64,000 nucleotides of DNA from Gammaproteobacteria bacterium. Lineage in GTDB: Bacteria; Pseudomonadota; Gammaproteobacteria; Steroidobacterales; Foliamicaceae. The stretch spans positions 62,001 to 126,000 of the forward strand of contig WTGP01000026.1 of assembly GCA_011523505.1 (NCBI GenBank), in the 5' to 3' direction. The position numbers were made by a program, and so were the translations under genes. Shown here one piece after another: positions 53,666-62,267 of the stretch. Each line of letters starts with the position of its first letter. The first letter of the stretch is position 1. The notes below the pieces were generated by a model that saw nothing but the letters and a program-made list of their open reading frames with translations, searched no databases and had not been told where the DNA came from.

Positions 53666-54817
53666 TCACGGGGTTCGGATAGTCCCCGCGGGTAGTAATT
53701 CTGTTGTGCCGCCGGAATCGGATGCGGACTCGGCCAGGCCGGGCAGGGCGGGTGGTTCGACGAATGCCGGGCGCCGGCCTATGGCGCCGAGAAATGCTTC
53801 GAGTGCCTCGATCTCGTGGTCGTCCAGATCGAGAGGCCGGATCAGCAGCGATAGTTTGGGGGCGCCGGGCCGCGCCCGAGCGCCGACCGGGATGCCTCGG
53901 TTATACATGCGCAGGATGCCCGTGAAATCGTCGAACAGCCCGTTGTGCATCCAGGGTCCTGTGTGCCGTACGTCGCGTAGCGTCGGCGTTCGGAACTTGC
54001 CGCGGTCTTCGGGGTTACCGGTAACGTCGTACCTCCCAAGGTCCTCGAACCGCCTTCCATAGTAACTCAGGCCCGTGTGGTGAAACTGCCCGTCGGAAAA
54101 GCGCGGGCCGTTGTGGCAGTTCATGCATCGCGCGCGGGTGCGGAAAAGATGCAGGCCCTGGATTTCCTGGTTGGTCAGGCGCCTGTAGTCCCCCTGCGCG
54201 AAGCGGTCGAAGCGGCTCGTCGATGAAACGATGGAGCGGACGAAGGAGGCGATGGCCCTGGCGATTCGCTCCCCGGTCACGCCGGGCGAGCCGAACGCTT
54301 CTTCAAATGCCTGAAGATAGCGTTGCGTACCGCGAATCCTCGCGATGACCTGTTCCAGGTCGGCATTCATTTCCGCTGGACTCTGGATCGGCTGAAGCGC
54401 GAGGTCGAGCAGGCCATCCGCCCGGCCGTCCCAGAACAGGCGGTCGAAGTAGGCCGCGTTGAGAAGGGTCATGGCGTTTCGCCGTCCGGCGCGCCGGTCA
54501 TGGCCCGCGGCGACGCGCCTGCCGTCGCCCCAGCCGAGCTGTGGGTCGTGGCAACTGATGCATGCAAGCTGGCCGGAGCCCGAAAGGCGGGGATCGAAGA
54601 AAAGCAGCTTGCCCAGTTCTTCGCTTTCGGGCGTGTGCCATGCAACGGGCGGCAGGGCGGGCAGGGGGGCGATGTCCTCGGCCTGCACGCCGTCGTCCAC
54701 GACAAAGGCCGGCCATTCGGATGGCGGACGACGGTATTTCTCCGCCAGGTCAGCGGGCTCTTCCGCCCTCGCGCCGTTCAGCATGAGCGCGCAAACCAGC
54801 AACAGTATCAGCGCCAT
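53666..54817 (-). CDS. Di-heme cytochrome c peroxidase / MauG-family protein
   Basis: A 383-residue exported protein with a signal peptide ending near ARA-EE (residue 18) and two c-type haem sites, CISCH (86-90) and CMNCH (231-235). GRRNAMTLLNAAYFDRLFWDGRADGLLDLALQPIQSP and KFRTPTLRDVRHTGPWMHNGLF are classic bacterial peroxidase/MauG segments. MauG-type members oxidise tryptophan or tyrosine side chains; peroxidase members reduce H2O2. Its stop overlaps the alternative start of the receptor gene, so they are co-translated. Which of the two activities applies cannot be decided here. Confidence 0.92.
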   Translation of the reverse strand: MALILLLVCALMLNGARAEEPADLAEKYRRPPSEWPAFVVDDGVQAEDIAPLPALPPVAWHTPESEELGKLLFFDPRLSGSGQLACISCHDPQLGWGDGRRVAAGHDRRAGRRNAMTLLNAAYFDRLFWDGRADGLLDLALQPIQSPAEMNADLEQVIARIRGTQRYLQAFEEAFGSPGVTGERIARAIASFVRSIVSSTSRFDRFAQGDYRRLTNQEIQGLHLFRTRARCMNCHNGPRFSDGQFHHTGLSYYGRRFEDLGRYDVTGNPEDRGKFRTPTLRDVRHTGPWMHNGLFDDFTGILRMYNRGIPVGARARPGAPKLSLLIRPLDLDDHEIEALEAFLGAIGRRPAFVEPPALPGLAESASDSGGTTELLPAGTIRTP

Positions 54818-54947
54818 CCCGCCCGCAATCGTAAATCATCGCCCCGTTATCCGGCCGTAAGGTTCGCGTAACCGATACGATGCAAAATACGAAACGAGGC
54901 AGGAAGGTGAGAATCAAACCTTCAGCATGATTTTGGGAGAAGTTCAG

Positions 54948-56936
54948 ATGCGCAGATTCCACACACTGATCGTTACCGCGGCGCTTGCCTTTGCTGGCGC
55001 GGCGCACGCCGACGAGATGAGTTTTCCGAAATTGACGCCTGCGGCCATTCCTGGCGCGCCCGGTCTCAGTGAGCCGTTCCTGGTGATGGCCGGCGACGGC
55101 CCGGTGCTCACCGAAAAGCACGGGCTGGCAGCGCCGGCGCTGTGGGACTGGGACGGCGACGGCAGGCGCGACCTGCTGGTGGGTGAGTTCGAGACCAACA
55201 GTTCAGACTTCCCCATGGGCGCGGACGGATCAACGATTCGTGTCTATCTGAACGTGGGGACCGATTCAAACCCGCAGTTCACCGAGGAATTCCAGTGGGC
55301 GCGCGATACCGAAGGCACCATCATGGAAGTCCCGCAATGGTGCTGCATCGGCTTTACGCCGATGTTCTACGACCTGGACGACGACGGCTACAAGGACATG
55401 ATCACCGGCCAGTATCACCCGGGCGAGGTCACGTGGTTCCGTGGCAGCGCCGAGGGGTTCCTGCCCGGCGAGAAGCTCCCGCAGGAGGGCGACCCGGCGG
55501 CAGACGCCAATCCGGCCTTCGATGCGGAGCGGGTGAAATTTGATGCCACGTTCCAACCCTATCCCGGCGAGCCTGGAGACATAGGAACGTTTGAGTACTG
55601 GGTATACAGTTCCGCGACCTTCGGCGACCTGGACGATGACGGCGACTACGACCTGATCGTCGGCGGCAGCGGTGGACTGCGGGTTAGCGAGAACATCGGC
55701 GGTCCAAAGAATCCAAGCTTCGGCGTTCGCGAGCTGCTGCTGGACGTCAATGGTCAGCCCTTGCAAACCCGCTCTTATACGCAAAGCGAGGTCCAGTACA
55801 TGCAGACGGGCATGCGCATGGCGCCGTCCGGCGACGGCAAGCCCAACCCGCTGGCGGTGGACTGGGATCAGGACGGCGTTCTCGATCTGCTGGTGACCGA
55901 TTCGTACCGCGCCTCCAACAGCCGGGCCGTTTCCTTCTTCCGCGGCGTGAAGACGCCGGATGGACATCGCTTTGAGCCGGGCATCGACCTGTTGCCGGCC
56001 GAGAGAGGCGCCAAGGCCATCCCGGGCAGCGGCCAGCGGGTCTATGTGGACGACTGGAACGCCGATGGCGTGAACGACCTGATCATCGGCGCCAGCGTAG
56101 CCACGGTGAATGACGGCGAATTCAGCGATGAGCTGTCCTGGGAGTGGGAGGACGTGAACAAGGTTGAAAGCGCCGGCAAGGATCCGGGACTGTATCCTCC
56201 GAGACCTCGCCCCACGCTGGAATCCCAGCGCGCCATGTACCAGGAAATCGCCGCCGACCGTGCCGCCGAAGGGATCACTATTCAGGTCCCCACCGATGAA
56301 GAGTTGATGCAACAGCTGTCGATGCAGCAGGAGTGGTGGGACAAGGACATCGGCAGACTCTACGATGCGGGCAGGGAGCACTGGCTCACCATGCGGCACC
56401 AGGGACGCATTTACGTGATGCTGGGGAGTCGCGGCGCCGAACAGGATGCGATGATTGCGTCGAAAGCTCCGGTAAACAGGGAAACGGCAAGCGACGGCGA
56501 GTTGCGGACCGCTGATTCGGAAACCGATAACGTGGCGTTATCCCCGGTTTCGATCCGGGTCGAACCCCTTACGATTCTGGAGCCGGGAAGAAGCGTGGAC
56601 ATCGAGGTTCAGCTCGACATGATGGACGGCTGGTACGTTTATGCGCCTACCGGACGGAACGTCGGACAGGGCATGAAGGAAACCAGCGTGCTTTTTTCAT
56701 TGCCTGATGGCCTGAAGGGGGCCGGCGCGGTCCGGATGCCGCCCTACGGGTTCAAGGGCTCGTACGACATTTTTTCAGGCAAGGGAGTCACCTGGGCGAA
56801 GCCGATAGAAGCGATGGCGGGAACCTTGCCCGGGCTCTATGAAGTGAATACCGAGGTGACTTACCAGACTTGCAAGGATGACATCTGTTTGTTGCCGCAG
56901 ACGGAAACCGTCGTTTCGCGGGTGCTGGTGCAGTAG
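54948..56936 (+). CDS. Exported FG-GAP/VCBS repeat protein with C-terminal DsbD-alpha-like domain
   Basis: The start is ATG 54948 behind GGGAGA; the ORF-track start at 54927 adds seven residues before the signal peptide (ending AHA). The 662-residue product has at least four calcium-type repeats: DWDGDGRRDLLVG, DLDDDGYKDMITG, DLDDDGDYDLIVGG and DWNADGVNDLIIGA. The last 130 residues resemble the DsbD alpha-type corrector domain, with a YQTCKDDICLLP cysteine pair. It likely works in the periplasm or on the surface. The fusion is unusual. It runs opposite to the haem-protein gene, sharing about 130 bases of upstream sequence with it. Confidence 0.82.
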   Translation: MRRFHTLIVTAALAFAGAAHADEMSFPKLTPAAIPGAPGLSEPFLVMAGDGPVLTEKHGLAAPALWDWDGDGRRDLLVGEFETNSSDFPMGADGSTIRVYLNVGTDSNPQFTEEFQWARDTEGTIMEVPQWCCIGFTPMFYDLDDDGYKDMITGQYHPGEVTWFRGSAEGFLPGEKLPQEGDPAADANPAFDAERVKFDATFQPYPGEPGDIGTFEYWVYSSATFGDLDDDGDYDLIVGGSGGLRVSENIGGPKNPSFGVRELLLDVNGQPLQTRSYTQSEVQYMQTGMRMAPSGDGKPNPLAVDWDQDGVLDLLVTDSYRASNSRAVSFFRGVKTPDGHRFEPGIDLLPAERGAKAIPGSGQRVYVDDWNADGVNDLIIGASVATVNDGEFSDELSWEWEDVNKVESAGKDPGLYPPRPRPTLESQRAMYQEIAADRAAEGITIQVPTDEELMQQLSMQQEWWDKDIGRLYDAGREHWLTMRHQGRIYVMLGSRGAEQDAMIASKAPVNRETASDGELRTADSETDNVALSPVSIRVEPLTILEPGRSVDIEVQLDMMDGWYVYAPTGRNVGQGMKETSVLFSLPDGLKGAGAVRMPPYGFKGSYDIFSGKGVTWAKPIEAMAGTLPGLYEVNTEVTYQTCKDDICLLPQTETVVSRVLVQ

Positions 56937-56946
56937 TGGATCCGGG

Positions 56947-58323
56947 CTAGAACTGCAGGGCGAAGGTAGCGCCGCCGCCCTTCTGGTTGGCGGCTTTCAC
57001 GCTGCCGCCGTGCAGGGCCATGATGGAACGGGTGATGGCAAGGCCCAGGCCGTGCCCGGGCCGATTGGGCGGGTTCTTGGCGAACGGCTGAAAGATGCTG
57101 TCCAGCTCTTGCGCCGGGATGCCGGGGCCCTCGTCCCGCACCGTGATGTTCCTGTCCCGGCTCACCTGCACCAGGAGACGCTGGCCGGTGTCGCTGAACG
57201 AAAGCGCATTGTCCACCAGGTTGGCCAGCGCGATCTGGAGAAGATACTCGTCACCACGCACTTCGACCGGCTGCCCGTCCGCATCCAGGTCGATTTCCAC
57301 GCCCTTGCCGATCACCAGCGGCGCCCGTTCTGTCACGACGCTCTTCGCAATGGAGACGAGATCCACGGCTTCCGAAGGCGTGCCCTGGTTCCGCACGCTC
57401 ATCAGGCGCAACAGCTGATCCACCAGCCTGGACATTCGGCGCAGATCGTCCTTCAGTTCCTCCTTGTCCTCCCCCTCCGGCAGGTTCTCGACGCGCGTAC
57501 GGACTATGGCCAGTGGCGTGCGCAATTCGTGGGCGGCTGCCGCGAGGAAAAAGGCCTGCTCCTCATTGGCCTTGTCGATTTTCCGAATCATTTGGTTGAT
57601 CGCCCTTACCATGGGCAGAATCTCCGTTGGCATGCCGGTCTCCGGCAGGACGTGGCTGGGAGCCTGGGGATCCAGCGAGTGAGCAATACCGGCCAGACGC
57701 CGCAATGAGCGGACCAGTAAGAGAATCAGGCACAGGGCTCCCAGAAATATTGCGCCGCCGACCGCCAGGAGTCTCTGCGAACCCATCCAGAAGACGATGG
57801 GTTCCGCGCCTCTGAGCAAACCGGTCGCCTTTGCGATGGGCGTCTCGATCCCACCGATTTCCAGGTACCACGCCTCTCCGTCCCGGAGGCCCGTCCGGAT
57901 CAGGGCGCGGCTTGCGCCTTCATCGATCCGGACAAACGAAGAACCGAACTGTTCCTCGACGTTGGCGCCCGACGCCAGTTGCGGAAAGTCCGATGCTCCC
58001 TCCCACCTCGGTTCCTCTCCTATCCGAATTTCCTCGCCGCCGCGCCGCATGTACAGGCGAAAGCTGCTGTTGGCCGCTGCCGCAGACTGGACGTCCTCCG
58101 ATTCCGCAATCGTGCCCAGGGGTATTTTCGGATCACTGGCCAATGCGTCCCAAACAGGGCGCAGGACGAGAGCTTCGGTGCGTTCCACGGGATCCCTTTG
58201 CATCTCCATGAACGGCAGGAAAACGAAATAGGCCAGCGCCAGCAGCAACAAAGCGCTGGAAAGCAGCGTTATCTGTCCCACGAGGGAACGGTGGACAGGC
58301 GGTATGCGCCATTTTCCGCTCAT
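56947..58323 (-). CDS. Two-component sensor histidine kinase
   Basis: A 458-residue kinase with two membrane helices (about 15-35 and 175-195) flanking a periplasmic sensor of some 140 residues, a HAMP region, H-box AAAAHELRTPLAIV, N-box LANLVDNALSFSD and G-boxes RDEGPGIP and GHGLGLAITRS. It senses an envelope signal and phosphorylates the regulator. Its ATG overlaps the regulator stop (ATGA). It converges on the FG-GAP gene, with only 10 bases between stops. Confidence 0.95.
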   Translation of the reverse strand: MSGKWRIPPVHRSLVGQITLLSSALLLLALAYFVFLPFMEMQRDPVERTEALVLRPVWDALASDPKIPLGTIAESEDVQSAAAANSSFRLYMRRGGEEIRIGEEPRWEGASDFPQLASGANVEEQFGSSFVRIDEGASRALIRTGLRDGEAWYLEIGGIETPIAKATGLLRGAEPIVFWMGSQRLLAVGGAIFLGALCLILLLVRSLRRLAGIAHSLDPQAPSHVLPETGMPTEILPMVRAINQMIRKIDKANEEQAFFLAAAAHELRTPLAIVRTRVENLPEGEDKEELKDDLRRMSRLVDQLLRLMSVRNQGTPSEAVDLVSIAKSVVTERAPLVIGKGVEIDLDADGQPVEVRGDEYLLQIALANLVDNALSFSDTGQRLLVQVSRDRNITVRDEGPGIPAQELDSIFQPFAKNPPNRPGHGLGLAITRSIMALHGGSVKAANQKGGGATFALQF

Positions 58324-58994
58324 GACTCTTCCCTCAGCATGTAGCCCACGCCGCGCACGGTGTGGATCCGAACGCCGCAGCCGCGGGCGGCAAGCGTCTT
58401 GCGCAAGCGGGACATGTGCGCCTCCAGGGTGTTGGACTCGTATTGCTCGTCGTAGCCGTACATGGAATTCTCCAGCGTGTCGCGTCCCACCACGCGGTTT
58501 GCGCCGTGCATCAACTCCTCGAGTATGACCATTTCACGCCGCGGCAGGATCATCGCTTCCGCATCGACATAGAAGTTGCGCGTATCGCAGTCCAGGCGCA
58601 AGGAGCCGATTTCAAGCACCCGTCCGACTTCCGGAGTGGGGCGTCGTTCGGCAGCTCTTATCCGGGCCAGCAACTCTTCCGGTTCGAATGGCTTGACCAT
58701 GTAGTCGTCGGCGCCCAGATCCAGCCCTTCGACTCGCTCCTGCAATTCTCCGAGCGCGGAAAGCACGAGGAACTTGCAGGCATGATCATGCTTCTGGGCG
58801 AAACGAATCAACTCGATACCGTCGCCATCGGGCAGCCGCCGATCCAGGAGAACGACCTCGTATCCGCTGCCCAGGAGTGCGGAGCGGGCCACCGCCAGGT
58901 TCTCCGCGATATCAACGATGTAGTTGTGGCGCCGCAACAGGCGTTGCGTGACTTTCGCCAGCTCCGGGTCGTCTTCAACCAGCAGGATCTTCAT
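58320..58994 (-). CDS. OmpR/PhoB-family response regulator
   Basis: The start is ATG 58994 (MKILLVEDDPELAK); the 568-residue ORF in the track adds out-of-context sequence from the opposite gene. The 224-residue product has a receiver domain with phospho-acceptor Asp in VVLLDRRLPDGDG and Lys in YMVKPFEPEELL, and a C-terminal winged helix (LRKTLAARGCGVRIHTVRGVGYML). It overlaps the kinase gene. Its targets are unknown; the FG-GAP protein and the TonB module are the nearest candidates. Confidence 0.95.
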   Translation of the reverse strand: MKILLVEDDPELAKVTQRLLRRHNYIVDIAENLAVARSALLGSGYEVVLLDRRLPDGDGIELIRFAQKHDHACKFLVLSALGELQERVEGLDLGADDYMVKPFEPEELLARIRAAERRPTPEVGRVLEIGSLRLDCDTRNFYVDAEAMILPRREMVILEELMHGANRVVGRDTLENSMYGYDEQYESNTLEAHMSRLRKTLAARGCGVRIHTVRGVGYMLREES

Positions 58995-59096
58995 GACATT
59001 AGGATCGCGCCCTTTGATTATCCCAACCTTACGCGACGCACTGCCTGAGGTGCGGTGCAAAGTACAATGCCCCGGCGCAGGAATCGGGCCGAATCG

Positions 59097-59810
59097 ATGA
59101 CGAAAGTACTTGTTATCCGCAACGTAAGCTATGAAACCGAAGGCATGCTGGAAGCACTCCTTCGCGATCAGGGGCTTACGCTGGACATCGTCGATTTTCA
59201 GCAGGACCCTTCCGCCGAGCCGCGTCTCGACGGGTACGGCGGTCTGGTGGTCATGGGCGGCCCGATGGGCGCCAACGATACCGATCGTTTCCCGTTCCTG
59301 CTCGAGGTGGAGCGCCTCTGCTCGGAAGCGATGGAACGTTCCGTTCCCCTTGTGGGCGTGTGCCTCGGCGCACAGATCATGGCCAAGGTGCTGGGCAGCG
59401 AGGTGTATCCCAACCCAGTGCGCGAAGTGGGCTGGTACGACCTTACGACGACGGAGGGGGGCGCGAGCGACGCGCTGTTCTCGGAACTGGACCCGATTGA
59501 GGTAGTCCTGCAGTGGCACGGCGACACATTCGACCTGCCCAAGGACGCCGTCCTGCTGGCGTCGTCGCCGGATTGCGTCAACCAGGCATTTCGTTACGGC
59601 GAAAACGGCTACGCGGTGCAGTTTCACCTCGAAATCCTGGAATCCATGATCCGGGAATGGGTCCGGAGGGACGCGGCGCGCGGGTGGCTGGGCGAGGAAG
59701 GCCGCATCAGCGCCCCACGCATTCTTGCCGACACGGACACCTACATGAGCCGCTCGGAAGAACTGGGCCGGCGTGTCTATACGCGTTTTGCCCGCATGAT
59801 CGCCGCCTGA
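59097..59810 (+). CDS. Class I glutamine amidotransferase-like protein
   Basis: The start is ATG 59097. The track start at 59055 adds 14 residues without homology. The 237-residue product has the amidotransferase core: GGPMGAND, nucleophile Cys in LVGVCLGAQIMAKVLG, and the His-x-Glu pair in VQFHLEI. It resembles the GMP-synthase-like (GuaA N-domain) hydrolases that release ammonia from glutamine or cleave gamma-glutamyl amides. It is the first gene of a four-gene plus-strand operon. Confidence 0.9.
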   Translation: MTKVLVIRNVSYETEGMLEALLRDQGLTLDIVDFQQDPSAEPRLDGYGGLVVMGGPMGANDTDRFPFLLEVERLCSEAMERSVPLVGVCLGAQIMAKVLGSEVYPNPVREVGWYDLTTTEGGASDALFSELDPIEVVLQWHGDTFDLPKDAVLLASSPDCVNQAFRYGENGYAVQFHLEILESMIREWVRRDAARGWLGEEGRISAPRILADTDTYMSRSEELGRRVYTRFARMIAA

Positions 59811-59829
59811 GACCGGCCGGGGCGGGGTC

Positions 59830-61098
59830 ATGCATGTCCTGATCGTCGGTTGCGGCGTCATCGGCGTCAGTACCGCCTGGTATCTTGCCCGGGGCGGCGC
59901 CACGGTTACGGTCGTGGAGCGCAGGGAGGGACCGTCCCTGGAGACCAGCTTCGCCAATGGCAGCATGCTCACTCCGAGCCTTTCCGCACCCTGGAATTCA
60001 CCGGGCGTGTGGCTGACGGTTCTCAAGTATCTCGGCCGCGAGGAGGCGGCGTTGCTGGTCCGGCTGGCCGCATTCCCCGCACTGTTGGCCTGGAGCTACC
60101 GGTTTCTGCGGAACAGCCGGCCCGACCGCCACGAGGTCAGCTTTAGAAAGAATCTTAAACTATGTAATTATTCCATTGAAATAATGGCGGAAATACGATC
60201 CGAAACCGCTATCGAATACGAGGCTGCCCTCGCCGGTGTTATGGAAGTCTGCCGGGATGAGGCGGCAATGAGACGCGGGCGGGAGCATTCCGCCACACTC
60301 GCGACCCACCGGGTGCCGGTGGAGGAATTGGGCGCCGAGGCGGTGGTGGATATGGAACCGGCCCTGGAGGCGATTCAGCATGAACTGGCCGGCGGATTCT
60401 TTTATCCGGCCGATGAAGTAGGGGACGCCTACAAGTTCAGTTGCCGTCTGCAAGCGCAGGCGGAACGCCGTGGCGCCGCCTTCCGCTTCGGTGAATCGGT
60501 GGAGCGTTTGCTGACGCACAGTGGGCGCTTGCGGGGTGTACGCTTGCGCGGTGGCGAGGAGATTGAAGCCGATCAGATCGTGGTGGCCGCCGGCAGCTAT
60601 ACGCCGGGGCTGGTGCGGCCGCTGGGCGTTCGCGTGCCGGTTTGTCCGGCCAAGGGTTACTCGCTCACCGCGCCCATGCCGGAAGGATTGCCCGTACCGG
60701 GTCACGCAGTGCTGGACGACCGTTACAAGGCCGGCGTAGTGCCGCTGGGCGGCCGTCGGATCCGGGTCGGGGGAACGGTGGAGTTCACCGGCTTCAACCT
60801 GGAGCTTTCGTCCAGGCGCGTAGCAAACCTTCGCAGGCTGCTGGCCGGCGTGCTGCCCCGGCACGCCGAGCGTATTCCCGTTGACGAAATGCGGCCCTGG
60901 TGCGGCCTACGCCCGGCCTCGCCCGATGGCGTGCCGATCCTGGGCGCCGGCGGCATGGACGGATTGTCCCTGGCGACCGGGCATGGCCACCTGGGCTGGT
61001 CAATGGCGGCAGGAACGGGCAAGGCGCTGGCGCAGCAACTGCTGGGCGGGCGCCGGGATTTTCCGCTCGCCGGATATGAACTGTCGAGGTTCGGCTGA
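59830..61098 (+). CDS. D-amino acid dehydrogenase-like FAD oxidoreductase (DadA family)
   Basis: A 422-residue DadA-type flavoprotein: HVLIVGCGVIGVSTAWYLARGGATVTVVER (FAD), GSMLTPSLSAPWNSPGV, and MRPWCGLRPASPDGVPILG near the end. It oxidises a D-amino acid (or related amine) to the keto acid and ammonia, passing electrons to the membrane. Its stop shares one base with the next gene's ATG. An unusually AT-rich patch lies at about 60140-60205 within the gene. Confidence 0.9.
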   Translation: MHVLIVGCGVIGVSTAWYLARGGATVTVVERREGPSLETSFANGSMLTPSLSAPWNSPGVWLTVLKYLGREEAALLVRLAAFPALLAWSYRFLRNSRPDRHEVSFRKNLKLCNYSIEIMAEIRSETAIEYEAALAGVMEVCRDEAAMRRGREHSATLATHRVPVEELGAEAVVDMEPALEAIQHELAGGFFYPADEVGDAYKFSCRLQAQAERRGAAFRFGESVERLLTHSGRLRGVRLRGGEEIEADQIVVAAGSYTPGLVRPLGVRVPVCPAKGYSLTAPMPEGLPVPGHAVLDDRYKAGVVPLGGRRIRVGGTVEFTGFNLELSSRRVANLRRLLAGVLPRHAERIPVDEMRPWCGLRPASPDGVPILGAGGMDGLSLATGHGHLGWSMAAGTGKALAQQLLGGRRDFPLAGYELSRFG

Positions 61099-62267
61099 TG
61101 TCGCGCAAACTCGATCGCTGCTACAACCTTGAGGACCTGCGCAAGCGGGCGCGCAAACGCCTGCCCGCGCCCATGTATCACTACATGCGCGGAGGCGCCG
61201 ACGACGAGTGGTCGCTCAACAACAACACCGCGGCATTCGACCGCTACGAGCTGCTTCCGCGCTACCTGGTCAACGTGGAGAAGATCGACGCGGGGGTCAC
61301 CGTGCTGGGCCAGGAGCTCGAGTGGCCGCTGTTCCTCTCGCCCACCGGGATGTCGCGCATCTTTCATCACGAAGGCGAGATCGGCGCGGCCAGGGCGGCG
61401 CACCGCTCGGGCACGATGTATTCGCTGTCCACCCTGGGTTCGACGAGCATCGAGGACGTGGCGGCGGCCAGCGACGGACCGCGGATGTTCCAGATCTACG
61501 TGCTGAGGGACCCGGGGCTGAACCGGGAGTTCATCGAGCGTTGCAGGGAAGCGAAGTATTCCGCGCTGTGCCTCACGGTGGACGTGCCCGTGGGCGGCAA
61601 TCGCGAACGGGATTTCCACACGGGCATGACGGTGCCGCCGAAGCTGACCTTCATGAGCAAGCTCGACGTGGCGCGGCACGTGAGTTGGACGTATCGCTAC
61701 CTCACCTCGGGCGAGGCCGAAATGGCCAATTTCGCCCACCGCATACGCGATACGGAGGACACCAACCTGATGAGCTATGTCGGGCGCCAGTTCGACATGA
61801 CGGTGGACTGGGACGATGCCGCGCGCATGATCGAACAATGGGGCGGGCCCTTTGCCATCAAGGGGGTGATGTGCGCGGAGGACGCGCGCCGCTCGGTGGA
61901 GGCGGGCGCCAGCGCGGTCATGCTGTCGAATCACGGCGGGCGGCAGCTGGACGGCGCGCCCGCTCCGGTCGATCTGGTGCGCGAGGTCCGCGACGCCATC
62001 GGCGACGCCGCGGAGGTGATCGTTGACGGCGGAGTGCGGCGGGGAACGCACGTCCTGAAAGCCCTGGCGCTGGGCGCGACCGCATGTTCCACGGGCCGCG
62101 GCTATCTGTATGGCCTGGGGGCGGGCGGCGAGGCCGGCGTTGACCGGGCCCTGAAAATTCTTCGTGACGAGGTGGAGAGAGATCTGGCCCTGCTGGGCTG
62201 TGTGCGCGCCCGCGATCTCGACGGGCGTTTCGTGCGGGAGGTCGGACATCAAGGAGCAAGGAAATGA
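61098..62267 (+). CDS. FMN-dependent alpha-hydroxy acid oxidase/dehydrogenase (LldD-like)
   Basis: A 389-residue TIM-barrel FMN enzyme with PTGMSRIFHHEGEIGAARAAHRSGTMYSLSTLGSTSIEDVA, catalytic His/Arg region LSNHGGRQLDGAPAPVD and FMN phosphate segment DGGVRRGTHVLKALALGA. It oxidises a 2-hydroxy acid to a keto acid. The operon position with a D-amino acid dehydrogenase and a dehydratase suggests convergent routes to keto acids. It overlaps the dehydratase start by four bases. Confidence 0.92.
   Translation: MSRKLDRCYNLEDLRKRARKRLPAPMYHYMRGGADDEWSLNNNTAAFDRYELLPRYLVNVEKIDAGVTVLGQELEWPLFLSPTGMSRIFHHEGEIGAARAAHRSGTMYSLSTLGSTSIEDVAAASDGPRMFQIYVLRDPGLNREFIERCREAKYSALCLTVDVPVGGNRERDFHTGMTVPPKLTFMSKLDVARHVSWTYRYLTSGEAEMANFAHRIRDTEDTNLMSYVGRQFDMTVDWDDAARMIEQWGGPFAIKGVMCAEDARRSVEAGASAVMLSNHGGRQLDGAPAPVDLVREVRDAIGDAAEVIVDGGVRRGTHVLKALALGATACSTGRGYLYGLGAGGEAGVDRALKILRDEVERDLALLGCVRARDLDGRFVREVGHQGARK

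Noticed and set aside
58995-60026. Extension of the response regulator ORF to 568 aa
   Set aside because: Residues before MKILLVEDD show no domain and are antisense to the amidotransferase-like and DadA-like genes.
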